The notes beneath the pieces are model-generated. The model searched no databases, was not told the DNA's origin, and was given only the letters and a program-made list of their open reading frames with translations. Shown one piece after another: positions 1 through 7,276 of a DNA stretch of 13,454 bases. The position numbers and the translations under genes are program-made. The number at the start of each line of letters is the position of its first letter. Position 1 is the first letter of the stretch. Origin of the DNA: Extensimonas sp963708545 (GTDB lineage: Bacteria > Pseudomonadota > Gammaproteobacteria > Burkholderiales > Burkholderiaceae_C); contig CAVPUD010000052.1 of NCBI GenBank assembly GCA_963708545.1, forward strand, positions 1 through 13,454, given 5' to 3'.

Positions 1-1545
1 GACGAGTTCGCCAAAAAAGCCAAGGTCGAGGTCACGGGCGACGACATGCGCGAAGGCCTGTGCTGCGTGCTCTCGGTCAAGGTGCCCGAGCCCAAATTCA
101 GCAGCCAGACCAAGGACAAGCTCGTGTCCAGCGAAGTGCGCGCGCCCGTCGAAGACATCGTCGGCAAGCTGCTCGGCGACTACCTGCAGGAGCACCCGGC
201 CGACGCCAAGCTGATCTGCGGCAAGATCATCGACGCCGCGCGCGCGCGCGAGGCCGCGCGCAAGGCGCGCGAGATGACGCGGCGCAAAGGCGTGCTCGAC
301 GGCATGGGCCTGCCCGGCAAGCTCGCCGACTGCCAGGAAAAAGACCCGGCGCTGTGCGAGATCTACATCGTCGAGGGCGACTCCGCCGGCGGCTCCGCCA
401 AGCAGGGGCGCGACCGCAAGTTCCAGGCCATCCTGCCGCTGCGCGGCAAGATTCTGAACGTGGAAAAGGCGCGCTACGAGAAGCTCCTCACGAGCAACGA
501 AATCCTCACCCTCATCACCGCGCTGGGCACGGGCATAGGCAAGGCCGGCGGCAGCAGCGGCGGCGACGACTTCGACGTCGCCAAGCTGCGCTACCACCGC
601 ATCATCATCATGACCGACGCCGACGTCGATGGCGCGCACATCCGCACGCTGCTGCTCACCTTCTTCTACCGCCAGATGCCCGAGCTGGTCGAGCGCGGCC
701 ACATCTACATCGCGCAGCCGCCGCTCTACAAAGTCAAGGCCGGCAAGGAAGAGCTCTACCTCAAGGACGGCACCGCGCTCGAGAGCTTTTTGCTGCGCAT
801 CGCGCTGCACCAGGCCAGCGTGTTCACGGGCGACGCCGGCGCGCGCACGCTCGCGGGCGACGAGCTCGCCGCGCTGGCGCGCAAGCACCAGGCTGCCGAA
901 AGCGTGATCGCGCGCCTGGGCGCCTTCATGGACGCCGAAGCGCTGCGCGCCGTGGCCGACGGCGTCGCGCTGAACCTCGACGACCTGGACGCCGCCGCGC
1001 ACAGCGCCGCCACGCTGCAGGCCGCGCTGCGCGCGCTCAACCCCACGGGCGTGCCCGCAGAGGTCTCGGCCGAGTTCGACCCGCGCACCGACAAACCGCT
1101 GCTGCGCATCAGCCGGCGCCACCACGGCAACGTCAAGAGCAGCGTGATCACGCAGGACTTCGTGCACGGCGCCGACTACGCCGCGCTGGCCGAAGCCGCG
1201 CACACCTTCCGCGGCCTGCTCGGCGAGGGCGCCAAGGTCCTGCGCGGCGAGGGCGAGCGCCAGAAGGAAGAAAAGGCCAGCGACTTCCGCCAGGCCATGA
1301 AGTGGCTGCTCAGCGAAGCCGAGCGCACCACGAGCCGTCAGCGCTACAAGGGCCTGGGCGAGATGAACCCCGAGCAACTGTGGGAAACCACCATGGACCC
1401 GGCCGTGCGCCGCCTGCTGCGCGTGCAGATCGACGACGCCATCGAAGCCGACCGCGTGTTCACCATGCTCATGGGTGACGAGGTCGAACCGCGGCGCGAG
1501 TTCATCGAGACGAATGCGCTGCGTGCGGCGAATATCGATGTGTGA
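1..1545 (+). CDS. gyrB: DNA gyrase subunit B, C-terminal part (5' truncated by window edge)
   Basis: This is the ATPase/TOPRIM subunit of DNA gyrase, which with GyrA introduces negative supercoils. The reading frame is open from base 1, so the Met codon at 46 is internal and not the start; 514 codons are present. Visible signatures are the TOPRIM acidic motif EGDSAGG (codon 125 onward of this fragment), the Mg-binding DADVDG (codons 206-211), the following segment ending in PPLYK, and QRYKGLGEMNPEQLW near the C-terminus. Between PPLYK and the QRYKGLGEMN motif lies a long Ala-rich insertion, as in many proteobacterial GyrB proteins. The ending RREFIETNALRAANIDV is the normal GyrB terminus, so the 3' end is intact and the accessory island begins just after it. 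Codon use is strongly GC-biased. Confidence 0.98.
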   Translation, partial: DEFAKKAKVEVTGDDMREGLCCVLSVKVPEPKFSSQTKDKLVSSEVRAPVEDIVGKLLGDYLQEHPADAKLICGKIIDAARAREAARKAREMTRRKGVLDGMGLPGKLADCQEKDPALCEIYIVEGDSAGGSAKQGRDRKFQAILPLRGKILNVEKARYEKLLTSNEILTLITALGTGIGKAGGSSGGDDFDVAKLRYHRIIIMTDADVDGAHIRTLLLTFFYRQMPELVERGHIYIAQPPLYKVKAGKEELYLKDGTALESFLLRIALHQASVFTGDAGARTLAGDELAALARKHQAAESVIARLGAFMDAEALRAVADGVALNLDDLDAAAHSAATLQAALRALNPTGVPAEVSAEFDPRTDKPLLRISRRHHGNVKSSVITQDFVHGADYAALAEAAHTFRGLLGEGAKVLRGEGERQKEEKASDFRQAMKWLLSEAERTTSRQRYKGLGEMNPEQLWETTMDPAVRRLLRVQIDDAIEADRVFTMLMGDEVEPRREFIETNALRAANIDV

Positions 1546-1557
1546 ACCTGTAGGTTC
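1544..1557 (+). terminator. short inverted repeat overlapping the gyrB stop codon
   Basis: GAACC-TGTA-GGTTC forms a perfect 5-bp stem that overlaps the last two bases of the gyrB stop. No T-tract follows, so intrinsic termination would be weak. It could also be the outer edge of the inserted DNA. Low confidence. Confidence 0.2.
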
Positions 1558-1565
1558 TCATTGAT

Positions 1566-1593
1566 CTTGCAAATATTCTCACTACTTGCAAAT
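1566..1593 (+). repeat. paired 9-bp direct repeat CTTGCAAAT
   Basis: CTTGCAAAT occurs exactly at 1566-1574 and 1585-1593, 19 bp start to start, in the intergenic region between gyrB and the sigma-like gene. The spacing of nearly two helical turns suits tandem binding of a protein (operator or recombinase arm sites), but the function is inferred only. Confidence 0.55.
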
Positions 1594-1615
1594 CACGGCC
1601 GCGTGTTGAGCGAGG

Positions 1616-1661
1616 CATAAGGTACGAAATTGCGGACCATAAGGCGCGAAAACCATGGACC
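1616..1661 (+). repeat. paired direct repeat CATAAGGYRCGAAA, possible operator or element-end sites
   Basis: CATAAGGTACGAAA (1616-1629) and CATAAGGCGCGAAA (1638-1651) match at 12 of 14 positions and start 22 bp apart. A following GGACC is also repeated at nearly the same offset (1634-1638 and 1657-1661), making an imperfect tandem repeat of 22-23 bp. It lies about 50-95 bp upstream of the sigma-like gene. Candidate roles are an operator for the adjacent regulators or transposase/recombinase binding sites at an element end. No transposase gene is present in the window. Confidence 0.5.
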
Positions 1662-1665
1662 CCTT

Positions 1666-1695
1666 TTGTTGACGACGCGCTCTGTGATGGTTAAT
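1666..1695 (+). promoter_or_regulatory. possible promoter for the sigma-like operon
   Basis: TTGTTG (1666-1671) and GTTAAT (1690-1695) are separated by 18 bp and resemble -35 and -10 elements. TTGACG (1669-1674) is an alternative -35, but with a short spacer. A start would fall only a few bases before the ATG at 1711, giving an almost leaderless message. Since the operon encodes its own sigma-like protein, the true promoter may not follow the housekeeping consensus. Confidence 0.25.
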
Positions 1696-1710
1696 GCTTG
1701 AAGATTTGGT

Positions 1711-2487
1711 ATGGCACGCTCTCTTCGTAAGCACAAGCTCGACGGCACGCCTTACTTCAGGCGAGATAAGGTCGAATTCGAAATTCAGGCCCTCGCTGAA
1801 ATCAGTGCTGCCGAACTGGAGCGGCGAGCCGACCTGTGGCAGGTAAACGACACCGAATTCGTCTCCCCCGAAGCGTTGCTGTACTTCGTGCGCAACGCGG
1901 CGGCCGGTGCCCACCGCGACAAACTGACCGAGAAGCTCCTGCTTCGTGTAGCCCGTCGAGTCCCTTCTGTCGCCGACGCTGGTGGCAAAACGGTCTCATT
2001 GACCAAGATGAACATACGCGAGGACGTCCGCGACCACTTCGTCGACCTGCTTCTCAGCGACCGAAAGCAGTATGACGACCGCCTTGATTACTACGAAGTC
2101 AACTTCAACAGCGCGGTCGCGGCGGATCGTCGGGACGCAAACGCCCAGCACTGGAAACACGAGAACCGGACTGCTGAAATTGAGACGGAGGATGGCGAGG
2201 TTTCCGCCCAAGTCGAATTAGCCGTGGGAGACTACAACCCGTTCGACGCCGACGAACTCGACAAAAAAGATTACCGGCTCCTCCTTGATGAGGCGATTGA
2301 CAGCCTACCTGAGTTCCAAAGGAGGATCGTCGTGATGTGGCGCCAAGACATTCCCATAGAGTCCAATGACCCCTCGATCGAGTCCATTAGCAAAGTGCTG
2401 GGGAAATCGGAGAAGACCATTCGCACGCATCGTGACAAGGCCTTTGCATCCCTAAAGCTGCGTCTTGAGCGTAAGGGGAGGACCTGA
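1711..2487 (+). CDS. divergent sigma-70-family-like protein (region 4 HTH at C-terminus)
   Basis: A 258-residue soluble protein, probably a sigma-factor-like transcription regulator. Residues about 188-251 read as a sigma-70 region 4: a helix with LPEFQRRIVVMW (199-210) followed by a helix-turn-helix with IESISKVLGKSEKTIRTHRD (223-242) and a Lys/Arg-rich end. Residues about 120-150 (YDDRLDYYEVNFNSAV) may be a degenerate region 2. The N-terminal 80 residues are charged and unassigned. ATG 1711 is the first start in frame after an in-frame stop at 1699-1701; a weak GAAG lies about 8 nt upstream. The stop overlaps the next start (TGATG at 2485-2489), so the two are translationally coupled. Base composition is clearly less GC-rich than gyrB, which suggests horizontal transfer. 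The alternative is a dedicated HTH regulator that does not bind RNA polymerase as a sigma factor. Confidence 0.7.
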   Translation: MARSLRKHKLDGTPYFRRDKVEFEIQALAEISAAELERRADLWQVNDTEFVSPEALLYFVRNAAAGAHRDKLTEKLLLRVARRVPSVADAGGKTVSLTKMNIREDVRDHFVDLLLSDRKQYDDRLDYYEVNFNSAVAADRRDANAQHWKHENRTAEIETEDGEVSAQVELAVGDYNPFDADELDKKDYRLLLDEAIDSLPEFQRRIVVMWRQDIPIESNDPSIESISKVLGKSEKTIRTHRDKAFASLKLRLERKGRT

Positions 2488-3053
2488 TGGCACAGCAGCC
2501 ACAAATTACAGCAGATGATGTCCTGAGAGCGTTCGCCATGGATTTCGAACCGGGAGCCGGCATTCTGCAGCGATACCTTGCGCGCTACCCAGAGCACTCC
2601 ATGGCCCTCACGGATCTGTCCATGGAGTTGACTCGTGAGTTCGACGAAGATATTCCCCCTAGTGCTGCCGATTTCGAACTCGTCGCAGCAGGCATGGCGC
2701 GTCTTCGGGAGAACATCGTTACGCTTCAAGCTTTACAAGCTGCCCCAGCTAAGGTGTTTGCTGATGCCATCAGAGTGCTGTCCTTACCTATGCAGGTTGG
2801 CCTTGCGTTTCGAGCGCGTCGGATAGAGGTGGCAACCTTGCCCCGGTGCGTTTTGGCGAAAATGGCTGAGGCGCTGCAGACATCAACCGAGACACTGCTC
2901 TCGTACCTCGCTCTTCCTCCTGAGGCGCCCCTGGCTCGTGCAAGGAAGTCGGCCGTCAAGCCAGCAGCCCCTGAAAAAGTGTCGTTCGAGAGAGTCTTGC
3001 AAGACGCTGGCGTCGACGAACAGAGCATTTCGAACCTACTCCGCGAGGAGTAG
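2487..3053 (+). CDS. hypothetical protein with degenerate XRE-like segment, between sigma-like and peptidase-helicase genes
   Basis: A 188-residue helical protein that I do not recognise by name. The first 60 residues are acidic and helical. Residues about 92-141 (from RVLSLPMQVGLAFRA to LAKMAEALQTSTETLLSYL) have the rhythm of an XRE-type helix-turn-helix, including a closing 'laeaLqts..tLlsyL' pattern, but the central helices are degenerate. The C-terminal 45 residues are a Lys/Ala-rich linker and a short acidic helix. It starts inside the stop of the sigma-like gene and ends 2 nt before the ATG of the helicase gene, whose GAGGAG ribosome site lies in its last codons. From its position, possible roles are an anti-sigma/antitoxin-like partner or a target of the downstream ImmA-type peptidase. 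That is inference; no catalytic motif or membrane segment is visible. Confidence 0.6.
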   Translation: MAQQPQITADDVLRAFAMDFEPGAGILQRYLARYPEHSMALTDLSMELTREFDEDIPPSAADFELVAAGMARLRENIVTLQALQAAPAKVFADAIRVLSLPMQVGLAFRARRIEVATLPRCVLAKMAEALQTSTETLLSYLALPPEAPLARARKSAVKPAAPEKVSFERVLQDAGVDEQSISNLLREE

Positions 3054-3055
3054 TC

Positions 3056-6000
3056 ATGGACGCGATAGAGCTAGCTCGGCAACACGCTCGACGACTACAC
3101 GATGCGGCCCTCCAGCGCGGGGGCAACCCCTGGTCCCCTTACGAATTCGCTGTTGGTATCGCGAAAGACCTCGGAATCACCGTTGAGACCTGCGCTCCCG
3201 GCGCCGCGATGCTCGATGGCGGCCGAGCCTCCTTTGATCCGGAACTTCCCCTCATCCTCCATGAGAGCGAAGGCTCACCTTTCGACCAAGCCTTCCTTGT
3301 TGCACACGAAATCGGGCACGCTGAACTAGGCGATGGAGAAGAAGCACCCGAGCCAGCGGTGCACATTGACCCTGCCCGCACCTCGGAAGCTGCTCCTGTC
3401 GGGATGGATCGAGTGGTCGACTACAGTCGCCGACAGCGTCGAGAAGTCCAAATGGATCTCTTCGCCAGGGAGCTTCTGCTACCGAGATCTTGGATCGTTG
3501 ACCTGCATGTTGTTCAGGGCAAAACTTGTTCTGACATTGCAGGACGTCTAGGTGCTCCATTCGAAGTCGTTGCTCAGCAGATGCTCGATGCACTACTCCT
3601 GCCGACCATTCCGGTCGTCGCTGAAGCCGACCCCGTTGAAATTCCTCTCAACGACAAGCAGCGTGACGCGGCTCGGCACCGTGGCACTGCATTCCTACTT
3701 CAGGCTGGGCCGGGAACTGGGAAGACCCGCACACTCGTTGCACGTCTTGAAAGCTTGCTGGACGAAGGCGTTGACCCACGGCGCATCCTTCTCCTGACCT
3801 TCTCGAACAAGGCCGCTGGAGAGATGACCGAGCGGATCGCGTTGAAGCGGCCGAAGGATGCCGCCGCGCTCTGCATCGGAACTTTCCATAGCTTCGGTCT
3901 GGACATCCTGCGTCGATTCAACGACCGATGCGGCTTGCCGGCCGATCCACGTTTGATGGATCGAACCGAGGCCGTGGAGCTTCTTGAGAATGAGTTCCCA
4001 CGACTCGGCCTGACCCATTACCGCAACCTCTACGATCCATCGCAGACCGCTGCGGACATCTTGACCGCAGTGTCACGCGCAAAGGATGAGGTTGTTGATG
4101 CCACTGCATATCTGGTGCTGGCCACTGCTATGCGTGCGGCGGCAACCGACGCTGGCGCGGTGGAAGCCGCCGAGAAGGCAGCAGAGGTCGCTAAGGTCTA
4201 TGCGCGCTACGAGGAGCTGAAGGCAGTCTCACAATGCGTGGATTTCGGTGACCTAGTCATGCGGCCGGTGCTGCTGCTGGAGAGCGATGAGGTGGTTCGA
4301 GCTCAGCTTCAAAGCGACTATGACCACATCCTGGTTGACGAGTACCAAGACGTGAACCGCAGCAGCGTGCGGCTCCTGGAGGCGCTGAAGCCAACGGGCA
4401 TCAACCTATGGGTGGTGGGAGATGCCAAGCAATCCATCTACCGGTTCCGCGGTGCCTCGTCGTTCAACATGTCCCGCTTCGGACGCGAGGATTTCCCTGG
4501 CGCGGTACGCGACAGCTTGGAAGTCAACTACCGCTCCACCTCGGAAGTCGTGCATGCCTTTTCGACGTTTGCGAAGGGTATGTCTGCAGCCGACGACGAG
4601 CAGGCGCTCGAGGCGGATCGAGGCCCTGGTGGCAAGTTGCCCGAGGTCATCACGGTGGGTAGCACACCGTTGCTGACTGCGGCTATCGCGGATGGCATTG
4701 AAGAGCTCCGCACAGAGGGATACCGGTATCGCGATCAGGCCGTTCTGTGCCGCGGGAATGACCGGTTGTCTGATGTTGGACGGGAACTCGAGCGCGCAGG
4801 CATTCCGGTGCTTTTCTTGGGCAGCCTGTTTGAACGGCCGGAAGTGAAGGACCTCGTCGCAGTGTTGACGCTTCTTATCGACAAGCGCGCGATGGGGCTG
4901 ATCAGGACCGCTTGTTGGCCGGAGTTCACGATGGGCTTAGAAGACGTAGTTCGTGTCTTTGAGCATCTCAGGGAAGCCAACGCGGAGCCCGGTGCATGGC
5001 GGCTTGGCGTCCCGGCCGAGGTAACCCCAGCGGGGCAAGAGGCGCTGTCTGCCCTCCATGCGGCCCTTGCTGGGTTCGACGCAAGATCGCAGCCTTGGAC
5101 CGTTCTCGCGACGCTGCTTTTAGACCGAACCAGGCGAGCAGCACGCATCGCTGAGTCGACCAGCGTACCGGAGCAAGCCCAAGGCATCGCAATATGGCAG
5201 TTTATGAACTTCGTTCGGGTACAACCGAACGCCCAGGGGCTCCCGATCCAGCGACTTTCCGACCGTGTGAGGCGGCTGCTGCGTCTCAGAGATGACAGGG
5301 ACCTGAGACAGCTGCCAGTGGCGGCCCAGAGTATCGACGCAGTCCGCCTGATGACCATTCACGGCTCGAAGGGGCTTGAGTTCCCGGCGGTCCATGTCGC
5401 CGGCGTCAACAAGGACTCGATCCCGGGGTCTTTACGGACCTCAAAGTGCCCCCCACCTGCGGGCATGGTCGCGGGCGGACAAGGAAGTGCCGAGGATGCT
5501 GCACGGGCAGCTCATAACGGAGAGCAGGAATGTCTGTTCTTCGTCGCCATGTCCCGCGCGAGAAATCACCTGGCGTTCTACGGGGCTACCGCAACAGCGT
5601 CCGGGCGGGCCAGAGCGCTGTCGCCGTTCCTTGAGCGGATTGGGCCGGTCAATTCGCGCCCAGTGACGCCGACCACAGTCATGCCTCCTGCTCCCGATGA
5701 GACCAATATACCTATCGTCTTCTCCGGTACGCCGCGCTTCAGTTCGGATGCTGTGGGGCTCTACGAGTCTTGTGCACGAAGGTTTCTGTACACACACCTG
5801 CTGCAGGTGGGCGGTCGTCGCCGGACAAGCTCGTTCATGCAAATGCACGAGGCGATCCGCGAGGTCTACCGTGCCGTCGTGGCGCAAGGGGGAGCACCGA
5901 CAGGAAAGCTTGATGAGCAGCTCTCGAACGCATTTATCACCCACGGTTTGCATGAGCACGGTTACGTCGAGGACTACCGTGCGATGGCAACGACGATGCT

Positions 6001-6442
6001 TCGATACTTCCTAGAATCCAGAGCGGGGGCAGTCATCGAGGCACCGAGAGCGCTTCGCGTCTCGTTTGACAACCACGAGGTAGAAGTCACCCCAGATGAA
6101 GTCCTGGTGCGAAACGGCGTCAGGACCTTGCGCCGGGTGAAGACAGGCCACGCGGCTAGTGGTGACGGCAAGGACGTTGGGGCCGCTGCCTTCATGCTGG
6201 CCTCCAGATCTGCATTCCCAGATGCCGGCATCGAGCTCGTCTATTTGGCAGACGCTGAATCCAAGCCGTTGACCCTCTCTCCCAGGGAACTGAGCAATCG
6301 CCAGGACAAGCTGAGGGACATCTTCCGTGGCATCCGGGCCGGCCAGTTCAAGACGGAGGTGTCGGACGCCATCTGCCCCAACTGCCCAGCCTTCTTCGTG
6401 TGCGGCGCCGTGCCGCCAGGCACGCTCTCGAAAAAGTTCTGA
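3056..6442 (+). CDS. ImmA/IrrE-type zinc peptidase fused to UvrD/PcrA-like helicase with C-terminal Fe-S PD-(D/E)XK-like domain
   Basis: An 1128-residue cytoplasmic fusion. Residues 1-190 form an ImmA/IrrE metallopeptidase with HEIGH at 84-88 and a likely third zinc ligand Glu130 in EVQMDLFARELLLP. Residues about 200-870 are a superfamily 1 helicase: Walker A GPGTGKT (218-224), motif Ia TFSNKAAGEM, GTFHSFG, Walker B DEYQD (428-432), motif III GDAKQSIYRFRG (455-466), TIHGSKGLEF (767-776) and motif VI VAMSRAR (830-836). The C-terminus resembles AddB/Cas4-type nucleases: C906 in SCARRFLY, then C1107, C1110 and C1116 in the spacing C-x2-C-x5-C, which fits a 4Fe-4S cluster. The expected Asp before the catalytic Lys motif is replaced: the sequence is LRRVKTGH (K1029), so cleavage may be lost or altered. 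Known ImmA/IrrE proteins cut XRE-type repressors, so the upstream protein is a possible target. ATG 3056 is preceded by GAGGAG. Third gene of a tightly packed operon. Confidence 0.9.
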   Translation: MDAIELARQHARRLHDAALQRGGNPWSPYEFAVGIAKDLGITVETCAPGAAMLDGGRASFDPELPLILHESEGSPFDQAFLVAHEIGHAELGDGEEAPEPAVHIDPARTSEAAPVGMDRVVDYSRRQRREVQMDLFARELLLPRSWIVDLHVVQGKTCSDIAGRLGAPFEVVAQQMLDALLLPTIPVVAEADPVEIPLNDKQRDAARHRGTAFLLQAGPGTGKTRTLVARLESLLDEGVDPRRILLLTFSNKAAGEMTERIALKRPKDAAALCIGTFHSFGLDILRRFNDRCGLPADPRLMDRTEAVELLENEFPRLGLTHYRNLYDPSQTAADILTAVSRAKDEVVDATAYLVLATAMRAAATDAGAVEAAEKAAEVAKVYARYEELKAVSQCVDFGDLVMRPVLLLESDEVVRAQLQSDYDHILVDEYQDVNRSSVRLLEALKPTGINLWVVGDAKQSIYRFRGASSFNMSRFGREDFPGAVRDSLEVNYRSTSEVVHAFSTFAKGMSAADDEQALEADRGPGGKLPEVITVGSTPLLTAAIADGIEELRTEGYRYRDQAVLCRGNDRLSDVGRELERAGIPVLFLGSLFERPEVKDLVAVLTLLIDKRAMGLIRTACWPEFTMGLEDVVRVFEHLREANAEPGAWRLGVPAEVTPAGQEALSALHAALAGFDARSQPWTVLATLLLDRTRRAARIAESTSVPEQAQGIAIWQFMNFVRVQPNAQGLPIQRLSDRVRRLLRLRDDRDLRQLPVAAQSIDAVRLMTIHGSKGLEFPAVHVAGVNKDSIPGSLRTSKCPPPAGMVAGGQGSAEDAARAAHNGEQECLFFVAMSRARNHLAFYGATATASGRARALSPFLERIGPVNSRPVTPTTVMPPAPDETNIPIVFSGTPRFSSDAVGLYESCARRFLYTHLLQVGGRRRTSSFMQMHEAIREVYRAVVAQGGAPTGKLDEQLSNAFITHGLHEHGYVEDYRAMATTMLRYFLESRAGAVIEAPRALRVSFDNHEVEVTPDEVLVRNGVRTLRRVKTGHAASGDGKDVGAAAFMLASRSAFPDAGIELVYLADAESKPLTLSPRELSNRQDKLRDIFRGIRAGQFKTEVSDAICPNCPAFFVCGAVPPGTLSKKF

Positions 6443-6451
6443 AGAAAGTTT

Positions 6452-6467
6452 ACCGGCGATATCCGGT
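6452..6467 (+). terminator. short hairpin after the helicase gene
   Basis: ACCGG-CGATAT-CCGGT gives a 5-bp stem 10 nt after the helicase stop codon. No T-run follows, so it is a weak terminator candidate at best. Confidence 0.2.
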
Positions 6468-6481
6468 GGGTCCGATTAGAG

Positions 6482-6515
6482 GGTTGTAGTCGAGAAAAAC
6501 CTCGCTACAGCAACC
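6482..6515 (+). promoter_or_regulatory. stem-loop just upstream of the ubiquitin-like gene
   Basis: The left arm GGTTGTAG-T-CGAG (6482-6494) pairs with CTCG-CTACA...ACC (6501-6515) around an A-rich loop. There are 4 bp, a single-base bulge, 5 bp, a bulge and then 3 bp more. It ends 2 nt before the AAGGA ribosome site (6518-6522) of the gene at 6527. It may terminate operon A, protect the operon B message, or modulate translation of the Ubl protein. With no T-tract the regulatory or mRNA-processing reading is at least as likely. Confidence 0.4.
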
Positions 6516-6526
6516 ACAAGGACCCT

Positions 6527-7276
6527 ATGAAACATCCTGATTTTGACGACGTTGGCGACGCGATCCGTGAGGACCGTCCTCTGCGGGAGGCTGCCGCCTA
6601 CCGTATCCGCTTTGGTTTGGAAGGCCTGACCTTCCGCCACATCGACGTGCCGGACCCGGTTCCCACAGGCCGGCAAATCCTGGCCAGCGCGGGCCTGGAC
6701 CACCGCGCCGACTACATCCTGTTCGCCTACCTCGACACGGGTGACTTCGAGGACGTCCGCCTCGACGAGACTTTCGATCTGCGCGGCAAGGGCGCTGAAC
6801 GCTTCATCGCGTTCAAGTCCGACCGTGACTTCAAGTTCAAGTTGAACGACCGACAGTTGGCCTGGGGCCGCGCCGACATGCTGGGCAGCGTCCTGTACGA
6901 CCTTGCTGACACGTCGCCGGATGAGGCCGTGTTCCTGGAGGTTCGCGGCGGTGAAGACCGCCTGATCGACCCGGACGAGCGCCTCAACCTTGATGCGCCG
7001 GGCATCGAACGCTTCATCACCGCGCCCAAGCCGGACACCGGCTACGTCATCTTGGTCAACTCCGAAGAGAAGACCGTGCCGGACAAGCACGTCACCTTTG
7101 AGCAGGTGGTCCAGCTGTACTACCCGAACGCCGCGGGCGAGACGAATGTGAAGTTCTCGATGACCTACCGCAATGCGGCCTCTCTCCCCCACGCCGGTGA
7201 ACTCGGCGAGGGCGGCTCCGTTGAAGTCAAGAAGAAAGGGACCATCTTCAATGTCACGCGCACTGTTCAGTCTTAA
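6527..7276 (+). CDS. multi-ubiquitin domain protein (three ubiquitin-like repeats)
   Basis: A 249-residue protein predicted to be the Ubl substrate of the adenylating enzyme encoded next to it. After an acidic 22-residue leader it holds three beta-grasp-like repeats: about 24-97, 101-169 and 172-246. Repeats 1 and 2 are visibly homologous: LDETFDLRGKGAERFIAF (79-96) against PDERLNLDAPGIERFITA (149-166). The third has the hallmark ending of the bacterial Multi_ubiq family (GTIFNVTRTV, 238-247) after a YVILVNSEEKTV strand and a TFEQVVQLYYP helix. There is no terminal Gly-Gly; the chain ends VQS. AAGGA sits 4 nt before the ATG, and no other Met occurs until residue 118. Its 3' end overlaps the E1 gene by 26 bp, which implies coupled expression. 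Assignment to the family is confident. Conjugation to targets is inferred from the operon. Confidence 0.88.
   Translation: MKHPDFDDVGDAIREDRPLREAAAYRIRFGLEGLTFRHIDVPDPVPTGRQILASAGLDHRADYILFAYLDTGDFEDVRLDETFDLRGKGAERFIAFKSDRDFKFKLNDRQLAWGRADMLGSVLYDLADTSPDEAVFLEVRGGEDRLIDPDERLNLDAPGIERFITAPKPDTGYVILVNSEEKTVPDKHVTFEQVVQLYYPNAAGETNVKFSMTYRNAASLPHAGELGEGGSVEVKKKGTIFNVTRTVQS

Noticed and set aside
60..1478. Arg/Ala-rich 472-codon frame over gyrB
   Set aside because: It is an out-of-frame shadow of gyrB with low-complexity Arg/Ala/His content.
46..1545. gyrB fragment starting at the Met codon at 46
   Set aside because: The frame is open and clearly GyrB-like from base 1, so this Met is internal.
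1687..1701. Four-codon mini-ORF (ATGGTTAATGCTTGA) as a leader peptide before the sigma-like gene
   Set aside because: It has no ribosome site and is too short to distinguish from chance; it only helps to exclude an earlier start in this frame.
7173..7250. 26-codon N-terminal extension of the E1-type protein
   Set aside because: It overlaps the conserved end of the Ubl gene in another frame; ATG 7251 has a ribosome site and gives the usual start of the domain.
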